The notes under the pieces: generated by a model | Database searches by the model: none | What the model was told of the DNA's origin: nothing | Seen by the model: the letters and a program-made list of their open reading frames with translations, nothing else | Part shown: positions 1-5,626 of the stretch, piece by piece | Position numbering within the stretch: the stretch's first letter is position 1 | How the letters are laid out: every line of letters begins with the position of its first letter | Made by a program: the position numbers and the translations under genes | Origin: JANNFX01 sp040080075 | Lineage (GTDB): Bacteria; Pseudomonadota; Alphaproteobacteria; Rhizobiales; Hyphomicrobiaceae | DNA: 6,126 nucleotides | Reading direction: 5' to 3' | NCBI GenBank assembly: GCA_040080075.1 | Contig: JBEBJD010000315.1 | Location: 1 to 6,126 of the forward strand

Positions 1-263
1 GTGCGCGCCATCTGTTCGTCGATATCTGCGTCATACCACATATTGAGTGCGCCTGAGGCGCCTGCACCAACGGAGATCGCGAGAATTGCAATGAGGCCAA
101 TGAACGGATGAATGGTGCCGGGAGCTGCAACGATTCCGGTGAGGGCCGTCAGCACCACAAGCGTCATGACGCGCGGCTTCATCAGTGCGAGAAAATCGCT
201 CACGGCCTCGCGAAGCGAGAGTTCCGCTGTATCAAGTTCGCCGTGTACGCTCGTCGTCGGCAT
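1..263 (-). CDS. ctaB: Protoheme IX farnesyltransferase (heme O synthase), N-terminal part, truncated by window edge
   Basis: CtaB (also called CyoE) transfers a farnesyl group from farnesyl diphosphate to heme B in the inner membrane. The product, heme O, is the precursor of the heme A used by the aa3 oxidase encoded just upstream. The gene runs off the left edge, so only 87 whole codons are visible. After a soluble N-terminus of about 25 residues comes the family's conserved MKPRVM start of helix 1 (residues 28-33). Two hydrophobic segments follow, with the GAGASGALNMWYDADID block at about residues 66-82. Its N74-x3-D78-x3-D82 pattern is the first Asp-rich prenyl-diphosphate/Mg site of UbiA-type prenyltransferases. 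The ATG at 263 is supported by an AAGGGA ribosome-binding site 10 bases upstream. It is the third cta gene of the operon, 182 bases after ctaD, with a strong stem-loop in the gap. Identification is from recognised motifs and gene order. Confidence 0.95.
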   Translation of the reverse strand, partial: MPTTSVHGELDTAELSLREAVSDFLALMKPRVMTLVVLTALTGIVAAPGTIHPFIGLIAILAISVGAGASGALNMWYDADIDEQMAR

Positions 264-379
264 GTGCGAGCCATCCCTTGGATCCGGCGAAAAAACCGGC
301 TTCATACAGTGTCCCGGCGGGCGTCCCTGGATTGGCATCCCGGGTGCTGGCCGCAGTCAATTATTCGGCAGTTGAGTAT

Positions 380-414
380 CGAAACGGGCGGACTTCATTC
401 GTCCGCCCGTTTCG
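380..414 (-). terminator. Perfect 14-bp stem-loop between ctaD and ctaB
   Basis: Positions 380-393 and 401-414 are exact inverted repeats (arm CGAAACGGGCGGAC) around a 7-base loop at 394-400. The stem is GC-rich in the middle and ends in AAA/TTT, the shape of an intrinsic terminator. In the ctaD-to-ctaB direction only the short GTTTC at the stem foot supplies Ts, with no long T-run after it. It lies 31 bases past the ctaD stop and about 115 bases before the ctaB start. It may therefore be a partial terminator, an mRNA 3'-end stabiliser or a processing site that lowers ctaB expression relative to ctaCD. The structure is seen in the sequence; its function is inferred. Confidence 0.6.
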
Positions 415-445
415 CTGTTAGATGTCCAGCGCGGACCCGCTGGCC

Positions 446-2065
446 TCAGTGACCCGAGGTTTCCGAGATGCGCGGCAGTGTTTCGTATGAATGGAAGTTC
501 GGCGGCGACGGCAGCGTCCATTCCAGCGTCGTTGCACCCTCGCCCCACGGGTTACTAGCTGCCTTTTCCTTACGGGCAATGGCAAGCAGTACGCCGATGA
601 AGAATACGACAGTTCCCAGGGCCGTCATGTACGAGCCGATCGACGAGATCTTGTTCCAGAATGCGAAGGCATCCGGATAGTCGGCGTATCGGCGTGGCAT
701 GCCGGCGAGACCTAAGAAATGCTGCGGGAAGAACAGCACGTTTGCACCGATAAAGGTGATGTAGAAGTGCAGCTTGCCCCAGAATTCCGAGTAATTGTAG
801 CCCGACATCTTGGGGAACCAGTAGTACCAGCCCGCAAAGATCGAGAACACGGCGCCCAGTGACAGCACGTAGTGGAAATGTGCGACCACATAGTAAGTGT
901 CGTGCAGAGCCCGGTCGACACCGGCGTTAGCCAGCATCACACCCGTCACACCGCCAACCGTAAACAGGAAGATAAAGCCCAAGGCCCACAGCATGGGGAC
1001 GCGGAACGAGATCGAACCACCCCACATTGTTGCAATCCACGAGAAGATCTTCACGCCTGTCGGCACCGCGATTACCATGGTGGCAAACACGAAGTAGGCT
1101 TGTGTGTTGACGCTCATGCCCGAGGTATACATGTGGTGTGCCCACACGATGAAGCCGACGAGACCGATAGCAACCATGGCGTAGGCCATGCCGAGATAGC
1201 CGAACACAGGCTTCTTGGAGAACGTCGAAATGACGTGGCTGATCATGCCAAAGCCAGGCAAGATCAGGATGTAGACTTCAGGGTGGCCGAAGAACCAGAA
1301 CAAGTGCTGATACAGCAACGGATCGCCACCACCCGCCGGATTAAAGAACGTAGTCCCGAAGTTGCGGTCGGTGAGAAGCATGGTGATGGCACCAGCGAGA
1401 ACCGGCAGCGACAACAGAAGCAGGAAGGCAGTAACCAGCACCGACCACACGAACAGCGGCATCTTGTGCAGGGTCATGCCCGGCGCGCGCATGTTGAAGA
1501 TGGTGGTGATGAAGTTGATGGCGCCCAGGATCGACGAAGCACCAGCCGCGTGAAGGGCCAGAATACCAAAGTCAACCGCGGGACCCGGATGGCCTTGAGT
1601 TGAGAGCGGTGCATAGAGTGTCCAGCCGCCGCCAACACCATTCATGCCCGACGGGCCTTCCACGAACATGGAAGTGATGAGCAGGATCAGCGCTACCGGC
1701 AAAAGCCAGAACGAAATGTTGTTCATGCGCGGGAACGCCATATCGGGCGCGCCGATCATGAGCGGCATGATCCAGTTGCCAAAGCCGCCGATCATGGCCG
1801 GCATGACCATGAAGAACACCATGATCAGACCGTGGCCGGTCACGAACACGTTGTACATATGCGGGTTGGCGAAATACTGCAGACCCGGATCTTGAAGTTC
1901 AAGACGCATGGCCACTGACAAGGCCCCGCCTACGATGCCGGAAATCATCGCAAAGAGCAGGTACATCGTACCGATGTCTTTGTGATTGGTCGATAAAAAC
2001 CAGCGCCGGAAGAAGGGTGGTGCGTGGTCGTGGTCGTCGTGAGCTGCGTGTGCAGGGCTGCCCAT
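446..2065 (-). CDS. ctaD: Cytochrome c oxidase subunit I, aa3 type
   Basis: This is the catalytic, 12-helix inner-membrane subunit of the terminal oxidase. It reduces O2 to water and pumps protons. Counting from the ATG at 2065 (539 residues, normal family length), all key residues are visible by alignment to the Paracoccus enzyme from memory. Heme a ligands are H78 and H398, and the heme a3 ligand is H396. CuB ligands are H261, H310 and H311, with Y265 in HPEVY as the tyrosine cross-linked to H261. The D-channel has D108, N97, N115 and E263, and the K-channel has K339. H388 and D389 form the Mg/water-exit site. E263 and Y265 mark it as an A1-type heme-copper oxidase. A TTG three codons upstream is also open, but its AGAGG would be only 2 bases away. 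The same AGAGG is 11 bases from the ATG, so I chose the ATG. It follows ctaC by 84 bases. Confidence 0.98.
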   Translation of the reverse strand: MGSPAHAAHDDHDHAPPFFRRWFLSTNHKDIGTMYLLFAMISGIVGGALSVAMRLELQDPGLQYFANPHMYNVFVTGHGLIMVFFMVMPAMIGGFGNWIMPLMIGAPDMAFPRMNNISFWLLPVALILLITSMFVEGPSGMNGVGGGWTLYAPLSTQGHPGPAVDFGILALHAAGASSILGAINFITTIFNMRAPGMTLHKMPLFVWSVLVTAFLLLLSLPVLAGAITMLLTDRNFGTTFFNPAGGGDPLLYQHLFWFFGHPEVYILILPGFGMISHVISTFSKKPVFGYLGMAYAMVAIGLVGFIVWAHHMYTSGMSVNTQAYFVFATMVIAVPTGVKIFSWIATMWGGSISFRVPMLWALGFIFLFTVGGVTGVMLANAGVDRALHDTYYVVAHFHYVLSLGAVFSIFAGWYYWFPKMSGYNYSEFWGKLHFYITFIGANVLFFPQHFLGLAGMPRRYADYPDAFAFWNKISSIGSYMTALGTVVFFIGVLLAIARKEKAASNPWGEGATTLEWTLPSPPNFHSYETLPRISETSGH

Positions 2066-2090
2066 GGTATTCAAAGCCTCTGATCAGAGT
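2066..2090 (-). promoter_or_regulatory. ctaD ribosome-binding site inside a 12-bp palindrome
   Basis: On the minus strand AGAGG (positions 2081-2077) lies 11 bases before the ctaD ATG and is the only purine-rich match upstream. It is embedded in the perfect palindrome CTCTGATCAGAG at 2078-2089. In mRNA the AGAG of the ribosome-binding site could pair with its own mirror half, either within one molecule as a tight hairpin or between molecules. The same palindrome could be a protein-binding site on DNA. The start-site reasoning is firm. A regulatory role is inference. Confidence 0.4.
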
Positions 2091-2112
2091 TTTGTTGGTC
2101 ATCACGGACAAC

Positions 2113-2130
2113 AGCGGGTTCTTGCCCGCT
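2113..2130 (-). other. Short hairpin in the ctaC-ctaD gap
   Basis: AGCGGG (2113-2118) and CCCGCT (2125-2130) form a 6-bp GC-rich stem with a 6-base loop, 20 bases after the ctaC stop. No T-run follows on the minus strand, so it does not look like an intrinsic terminator. It could protect the 3' end of a processed ctaC message or be incidental. Confidence 0.3.
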
Positions 2131-2149
2131 CCGCCGCAGTGGTGAAAGT

Positions 2150-3235
2150 TTACTTAGAAGCGTCTGCAACGGGCGTGTTCAAGTCCCGCCCATCCTGCAG
2201 TGCCGCGACCTTATCAAGGATGGCCTTCGCCTTTTCCTTGTCCTTGGCCTTCATGGCACCCGACCACTCAGCAAAGACTGCTTCGCTCACGACGCGCATG
2301 CCGATCGGCATGAAGGCGTGATTGAGGCCGCACAATTCCGAGCATTGACCGTAGAAGATGCCCTCATGTTCGGCGCGGAACCAAGTCGAGGTGACACGGC
2401 CGGGAACGGCGTCCACCTTTGAGCCGAAGGAAGGTATGGTCCAGTTGTGGATGACGTCGTTTGATGTCACGAGAACATGCACCACCTTGTTGACGGGCAC
2501 GACGATCTCGCTGTCGACGGCCAGAAGGCGGGGCTGCTTCTTTGCAAACCACAGCGGCTGCGCGTCGTCGTAAAGGCGTTGTGACAACTCAAGCGGGCTC
2601 AAAGTGCCATACCGCTTGGTGTACTCGGCTGTAACCGCTGTACTCAGCACCTTGGAAATTTCCTTGGGGTCTTTGTTGGTAGCGGCCTGTTCGACACCAG
2701 CGCGCAATTCGGTCGCGATCTTATCTTTAACGAGCGTTTCATCTTTCACGTAGTTCGACGTGATGGTGAAGCCGCCAAGGTCTGGGTACTGATGTTCCCA
2801 GAACCAAGCGTTACCGGTTGCCTTAATCGTGAGGTCGGGCTTGGGATAGGTATATTGAAGCATTAGAAGCTTGAAGGACGGGATCGCCAGCAGCACGAGG
2901 ATAAAAATGGGTATCACGGTCCAGGCAACTTCAAGGAACGTGTTGTGCGTGGTAGTGGTGGGGACCGGATTGCTCTTCTCGTTGAACTTCCAAACCACGA
3001 TGATCATGAGCAGCAGGACGAATATAGCGATCGCGATAATCACGATATTGGTTAGGTCATGGAACGCGTGAATTTCGCGCATGACTTCAGTCGCGGGTGC
3101 TTGCAGCCCGATCTGACCCTCGGAAGGGTGGCCTTCGGCCGGCGTGGCCAGCGCTTGCCCCATGCTCCCGTCAAACGCCAGCAAGGCGCCTGCCAGAGCC
3201 GCAAGCGGCGACGTCCTCAGCAACCATTTCAACAT
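2150..3235 (-). CDS. ctaC: Cytochrome c oxidase subunit II with CuA centre and a long domain insertion
   Basis: Subunit II takes electrons from cytochrome c at its periplasmic dinuclear CuA centre and passes them to subunit I. From the ATG at 3235 the protein has 361 residues. It starts with a signal peptide (hydrophobic about 9-21, likely cut after ALA at 28-30). Transmembrane helix 1 is at about 62-82, helix 2 at about 105-124, and the cupredoxin domain follows. CuA ligands are H263, C298, E300 (backbone), C302, H306 and M309, in the pattern H...CSELCGLNHAFM. The aromatic electron-entry patch is W144-F-W146. The start is decided by GGGGAG seven bases before the ATG; a TTG five codons earlier falls on top of this site. 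Most subunit II proteins are about 270-300 residues. The excess lies mainly at about 165-232, a charged, helix-like insertion inside the CuA domain. The gene leads the operon, 84 bases ahead of ctaD. Confidence 0.97.
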   Translation of the reverse strand: MLKWLLRTSPLAALAGALLAFDGSMGQALATPAEGHPSEGQIGLQAPATEVMREIHAFHDLTNIVIIAIAIFVLLLMIIVVWKFNEKSNPVPTTTTHNTFLEVAWTVIPIFILVLLAIPSFKLLMLQYTYPKPDLTIKATGNAWFWEHQYPDLGGFTITSNYVKDETLVKDKIATELRAGVEQAATNKDPKEISKVLSTAVTAEYTKRYGTLSPLELSQRLYDDAQPLWFAKKQPRLLAVDSEIVVPVNKVVHVLVTSNDVIHNWTIPSFGSKVDAVPGRVTSTWFRAEHEGIFYGQCSELCGLNHAFMPIGMRVVSEAVFAEWSGAMKAKDKEKAKAILDKVAALQDGRDLNTPVADASK

Positions 3236-3242
3236 TAATCCG

Positions 3243-3248
3243 CTCCCC
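3243..3248 (-). promoter_or_regulatory. ctaC ribosome-binding site
   Basis: GGGGAG on the minus strand lies 7 bases before the ATG at 3235. It is the best Shine-Dalgarno match in the operon and decides the ctaC start in favour of ATG over the in-frame TTG at 3250. Confidence 0.7.
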
Positions 3249-3306
3249 AATCTCCGCCCCGCTTTGCGCGCGAGCCGTCTTCGTTTGATTTTTGCTGGCC
3301 CGGACT

Positions 3307-3321
3307 AAGCCGGCCCGGCTT
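3307..3321. repeat. 15-base palindrome in the ctaC leader
   Basis: AAGCCGG and CCGGCTT flank a single central C, giving a 7-1-7 perfect inverted repeat 72 bases upstream of the ctaC ATG. A one-base centre is too short for a stable RNA loop without opening some pairs, so a DNA-binding site for a dimeric protein is as likely as a hairpin. The function is unknown. Confidence 0.4.
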
Positions 3322-3749
3322 CAAGCGCTGGACAATCAGGTGTTACCCATTGGCCATCGAGAATTCTCTGGCCCGCTTCGCGTCGAGACTGTTCATCTCT
3401 CCCTGCCCCCAAGCCACACCATCGGGCCCGCGACCAACCGGTTCCCGAGCCACAGTCAGATACAAAACAATATGTTCGGCTCTTCCCGCCTTAATCTCAT
3501 CACAACCGTCAAATTTGTCTTGAGTCAAGTTCTATGAGGCAATGCTTGTCTCTGATCAGGGTTTAGGGCGCCTTTGACACACTTACTGTTGACTCGCGCG
3601 GACACATAATTCATGGGCATTGCAGCGATGGTGCGGGCGCTTCGTCTTGACGCAATGTCGCAGCCGGAGAGGCCCCAATTCAGCCGTGTTAATGGCCGAT
3701 CCGCTGGGACTCAACGTTGTGTGGTTATGAATTCCGGCGGGCGGGCGGC

Positions 3750-3755
3750 TACAAT
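3750..3755 (+). promoter_or_regulatory. Possible -10 box for ialB
   Basis: TACAAT matches five of six bases of the sigma-70 -10 consensus and ends 20 bases before the ialB ATG, leaving a leader of about 14 bases. No good -35 hexamer is present at 16-18 bases upstream; the nearest is a poor TTATGA at 3725-3730, 19 bases away. The box sits between two copies of GGCGGCTA (3745-3752 and 3762-3769). The second copy overlaps the likely ribosome-binding site AGGCGG (3761-3766). The call is weak and inferred. Confidence 0.25.
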
Positions 3756-3775
3756 CCAATAGGCGGCTATCAATA

Positions 3776-4408
3776 ATGCAAACTCATATTTCCGCTTGGC
3801 GTGACCAGGCGAAGCGGACTACGGGTGGGCTCTGCACGGTTGCGATCATTGCAAGTCTCGCGGCGAGTTTTTTGAGTGGATCGGCTGCGCCGTTACATGC
3901 GGGAGGCGCCGGCGAATCGCCGCCTCCTGCCGCAACGCCGGCCGGCACGCCACCCCCGCCGCCGGCATCCGATCCAGCAGATGGCGTCGTGCGTGGCCAG
4001 CATGGGGACTGGCAGATCGTATGCAAGCCGCCTCCAGCAGGCGCTAAAAACGAAGTTTGTGCCCTGGTGCAAAGCGTGACGGCGCAAGATCGCAACAATG
4101 TTGGACTGACGATTTATTTCCAGCGGTTTTCCAATGGAACGCAAGTGCTGCGCGTGTTCGCCCCACTGGGTGTATTGCTGCCGCCGGGCGTGGGCCTCAA
4201 GATTGACGACGTTGACGTGGGGCACGCGCCGTTCCATCGCTGCCAGTCATTCGCCTGCTATGCGCAGGTAACGGTTGACGGCAAGCTGTTGGGGCAATTG
4301 TCAACCGGCAAGACCGCGATCTTCATTATTTTCCAGACCGAAGAAGCTGGAATTGGAATTCCTATTTCTCTGTCTGGTTTTTCTGATGCCGTCGCAGGGC
4401 TCAATTAG
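3776..4408 (+). CDS. Invasion-associated locus B (IalB) family periplasmic protein
   Basis: This is a 210-residue exported protein. The signal sequence spans about 1-42: a basic N-terminus, hydrophobic 19-38 and a likely cut after LHA. A proline-rich linker follows at 48-67, with PPP and PPPPP runs. The IalB domain then runs from about 72 to the end, opening with HGDWQIVC. Four domain cysteines (C83, C95, C156, C161) are arranged in two pairs, the spacing usual for the family, which suggests two disulfides in the periplasm. IalB was named from Bartonella, where it affects red-cell invasion. Homologues are common in non-pathogenic alphaproteobacteria, where their biochemical role is unknown. 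The ATG is preceded by AGGCGG at 9 bases. It is divergent from ctaC, an arrangement I recall as recurrent in alphaproteobacteria (IalB-family genes near ctaC), and converges on the rhodanese gene 53 bases away. Family assignment is confident, function is not. Confidence 0.88.
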   Translation: MQTHISAWRDQAKRTTGGLCTVAIIASLAASFLSGSAAPLHAGGAGESPPPAATPAGTPPPPPASDPADGVVRGQHGDWQIVCKPPPAGAKNEVCALVQSVTAQDRNNVGLTIYFQRFSNGTQVLRVFAPLGVLLPPGVGLKIDDVDVGHAPFHRCQSFACYAQVTVDGKLLGQLSTGKTAIFIIFQTEEAGIGIPISLSGFSDAVAGLN

Positions 4409-4461
4409 GTGTGATGGCGAGAGCCAAGTATTAGCGCGGGATGAAATGCCGTGCAGAACTT

Positions 4462-5085
4462 TCAATGCGCGGCCGGCGTGGGTTCTGCGATCAGCTTGCC
4501 CCAACTGGCATTGTAAGGATGCACGGTGATGCCAGAGTTACTGGCTTTTCCAGGAGCGGTGGCAGCGCCCTTTTCCAGTGGCCTGCCCTCATTTGACCAC
4601 CGAAAGATTCCGCCGCGCAAATTATGAACCGAAGCAGCACCGGCCTTCACGAGCAACGGCGCTGCCTGGCTTGCCAAGCGCGAGCTGCGCATGCCGACGG
4701 AACAATAAAACACCACCGTCTTGTCCTTGGCTTCAGCGGCAATGCTGGCGGCAAACGCGGCAGGGTCCGAGTTGGGGGCAACACGTAGTGCCCCGGCCAA
4801 GTGACTCACTGCGAATTCCTCTTCTTCGCGCACATCGAAGATTATTACCGGCTGCCCTGAGGCCGCCAGGGCCACATAGGCATCCGGCTCCAGGTGACTG
4901 AGGGATGGGAACTGGGCCGCAATTTTTGCTTCCACCGCTGCGAGGTCGGAGCGCGCTTCCGATTGTGCTGTTGCTGGCACAAATGCACACCAAACGGCTA
5001 CCAACAACGCCCCCAGGCCGTCGTGCAATGATCTAAGTGGGCGGAAGCTGCCCCGATGCTTAAGAGTCAACAGTCTGATCGTCAT
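4462..5085 (-). CDS. Exported single-domain rhodanese-like protein
   Basis: The protein has 207 residues from the ATG at 5085. A basic N-terminus and a hydrophobic stretch (about 24-40, ending ATAQSEA) make a signal peptide, so the enzyme probably acts in the periplasm or as an anchored protein. The rhodanese fold covers about 48-172, with the conserved FDVREEEEF at 83-91 and HLAGA at 95-99. The active loop is C128-S-V-G-M-R133-S, where C128 would carry the persulfide, and RGGIFRW at 157-163 is typical of the family. After the fold come about 35 residues with VHPYNASWGKLI, a short tail motif seen in a subgroup of such proteins. The sulfur donor and acceptor are unknown. An in-frame TTG at 5151, directly after the phasin stop, would add 22 residues and spoil the signal peptide, so ATG is preferred. 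The ribosome-binding site is poor, and translational coupling to the upstream frame is possible. No clear terminator lies in the gap to ialB. Confidence 0.88.
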   Translation of the reverse strand: MTIRLLTLKHRGSFRPLRSLHDGLGALLVAVWCAFVPATAQSEARSDLAAVEAKIAAQFPSLSHLEPDAYVALAASGQPVIIFDVREEEEFAVSHLAGALRVAPNSDPAAFAASIAAEAKDKTVVFYCSVGMRSSRLASQAAPLLVKAGAASVHNLRGGIFRWSNEGRPLEKGAATAPGKASNSGITVHPYNASWGKLIAEPTPAAH

Positions 5086-5147
5086 CGGAGCCAACGTTTC
5101 ACCAAGAAATCGTTTGAAGTTATGGCCGCAGATCCAGCCGCCCGCAT
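5082..5147 (-). CDS. Possible 21-codon coupling minicistron between phasin and rhodanese genes
   Basis: An ATG at 5147, five bases after the phasin stop codon, opens a 21-codon frame whose TGA overlaps the rhodanese ATG as ATGA. The peptide (MRAAGSAAITS... ending KRWLR) resembles nothing I recognise and has no strong ribosome-binding site of its own. Its value may lie only in carrying ribosomes from the phasin stop to a rhodanese start that otherwise lacks a good ribosome-binding site. Chance is a real alternative. Confidence 0.25.
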   Translation of the reverse strand: MRAAGSAAITSNDFLVKRWLR

Positions 5148-5151
5148 ACAA

Positions 5152-5610
5152 TTACGCAAATCCAGCGGTCTGAGCTGCAAATGTCTCGGCAGCGCGCCGG
5201 CTTCGCCGGGCAACGGGAAACTCGATGTAGTCATGGACACGCTGAGGTGCTGGAGCCAGAGCATCGGGGGTGGACTGTGTCAGCATCATCGCTGGCGCCC
5301 AAGCCTCGAAGATCCGGCGTGACGTTTCGGTGTATTCTTGCGCGGCCTGATCCCAGAATCGCATTTGCTCATGAAGAACATCGTGTGGATTGCGGCAGGC
5401 GGTCAGTTGTGATGGCGCTTCGAGGCAAGCGCGGACGCGGCGGCTCATAAAGCCAATGATTTCAGCTTGTGCGCGCGCGATATTCTTAAACGGTGAAAAC
5501 GCGGCGGCAGTGCTATCGAGAGCTGCAAAATAGGCAAGGAACATTGGGTTTGTAGGCGCACTAGCAAGGCGGTTAATTTCACTGACGCGAGCAACAGGTG
5601 TGAAAAACAT
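5152..5610 (-). CDS. Phasin family protein
   Basis: The protein has 152 residues, no signal peptide and is mostly helical. The central part (about 36-105) reads like a Phasin_2-type domain: an amphipathic helix FKNIARAQAEIIGFMSRRV, then LEAPSQLTACRNPHDVLHEQMRFWDQAAQEYTETSRRI. The CRNPHDVLHEQ block followed by FW...Y is the signature I used. Phasins coat polyhydroxybutyrate granules, and related small proteins act more broadly in carbon storage or stress. The basic C-terminal tail (RRSRRAAETFAAQ) is less conserved. The start is ATG 5610, with GAGGAG 10 bases upstream. An ATG at 5628 is in frame but would place that GAGGAG inside the gene. The rhodanese gene follows in the same direction, 66 bases after the stop, so they may be cotranscribed. 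No polymer synthase gene is in view to confirm the role. Confidence 0.75.
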   Translation of the reverse strand: MFFTPVARVSEINRLASAPTNPMFLAYFAALDSTAAAFSPFKNIARAQAEIIGFMSRRVRACLEAPSQLTACRNPHDVLHEQMRFWDQAAQEYTETSRRIFEAWAPAMMLTQSTPDALAPAPQRVHDYIEFPVARRSRRAAETFAAQTAGFA

Positions 5611-5620
5611 GGAACCACAT

Positions 5621-5626
5621 CTCCTC
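5621..5626 (-). promoter_or_regulatory. Ribosome-binding site of the phasin gene
   Basis: GAGGAG on the minus strand lies 10 bases before the ATG at 5610. It overlaps the alternative ATG at 5628 (ATGAGGAG), and this is the reason for choosing the shorter protein. Confidence 0.55.

Larger units (their letters stand above)
3236..3775. other. Divergent 540-base intergenic region between ctaC and ialB
   Basis: No reading frame here has protein-like composition, a good ribosome-binding site or a recognisable product. The region separates two divergent genes, so it must carry the promoters for the cta operon (minus) and ialB (plus). The ctaC leader is potentially long and GC-rich near the gene. 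Visible signals are the palindromes AAGCCGGCCCGGCTT (3307-3321), GAGAATTCTC (3359-3368), CTTGAGTCAAG (3519-3529) and CTGATCAG (3552-3559). There are also several TTGACT/TTGACA-like hexamers (for example 3523-3528 on the minus strand). None of these hexamers has a convincing -10 box at 16-18 bases, so I do not call a ctaC promoter. No tRNA or other RNA gene was recognised. Confidence 0.6.

Noticed and set aside
872..1603. A 243-codon open frame on the plus strand, antisense to ctaD
   Set aside because: It lies wholly inside ctaD, whose product is beyond doubt. The translation is rich in His, Arg, Asp and Gln with no domain or ribosome-binding site, as expected from the antisense of a hydrophobic membrane protein gene.
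2066..2074. TTG start for CtaD three codons upstream of the ATG
   Set aside because: The AGAGG site is only 2 bases from this TTG but 11 from the ATG, and the extra residues add nothing conserved.
3506..3528. TTGACT on the minus strand as the -35 box of a ctaC promoter
   Set aside because: The hexamer at the proper distance (TTGTGA) matches the -10 consensus at only one position, and it would leave a leader of more than 250 bases.
3292..3537. Open frames on both strands between ctaC and ialB
   Set aside because: No ribosome-binding site, low-complexity or mixed composition, no recognisable domain, and placement in the expected promoter region.
3550..3559. CTCTGATCAG shared between the ctaC upstream region and the ctaD ribosome-binding site, considered as a repeated operator
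   Set aside because: A shared 10-base word is expected several times by chance in a 6-kb window. Without conservation data it is not evidence of a regulon, so it is only mentioned as a side note.
3784..4237. Two overlapping minus-strand open frames (104 and 114 codons) inside the ialB-family gene
   Set aside because: They are shadows of the IalB frame. The plus-strand product has a signal peptide and family cysteines, while these have Gly/Arg-rich composition and no recognisable features.
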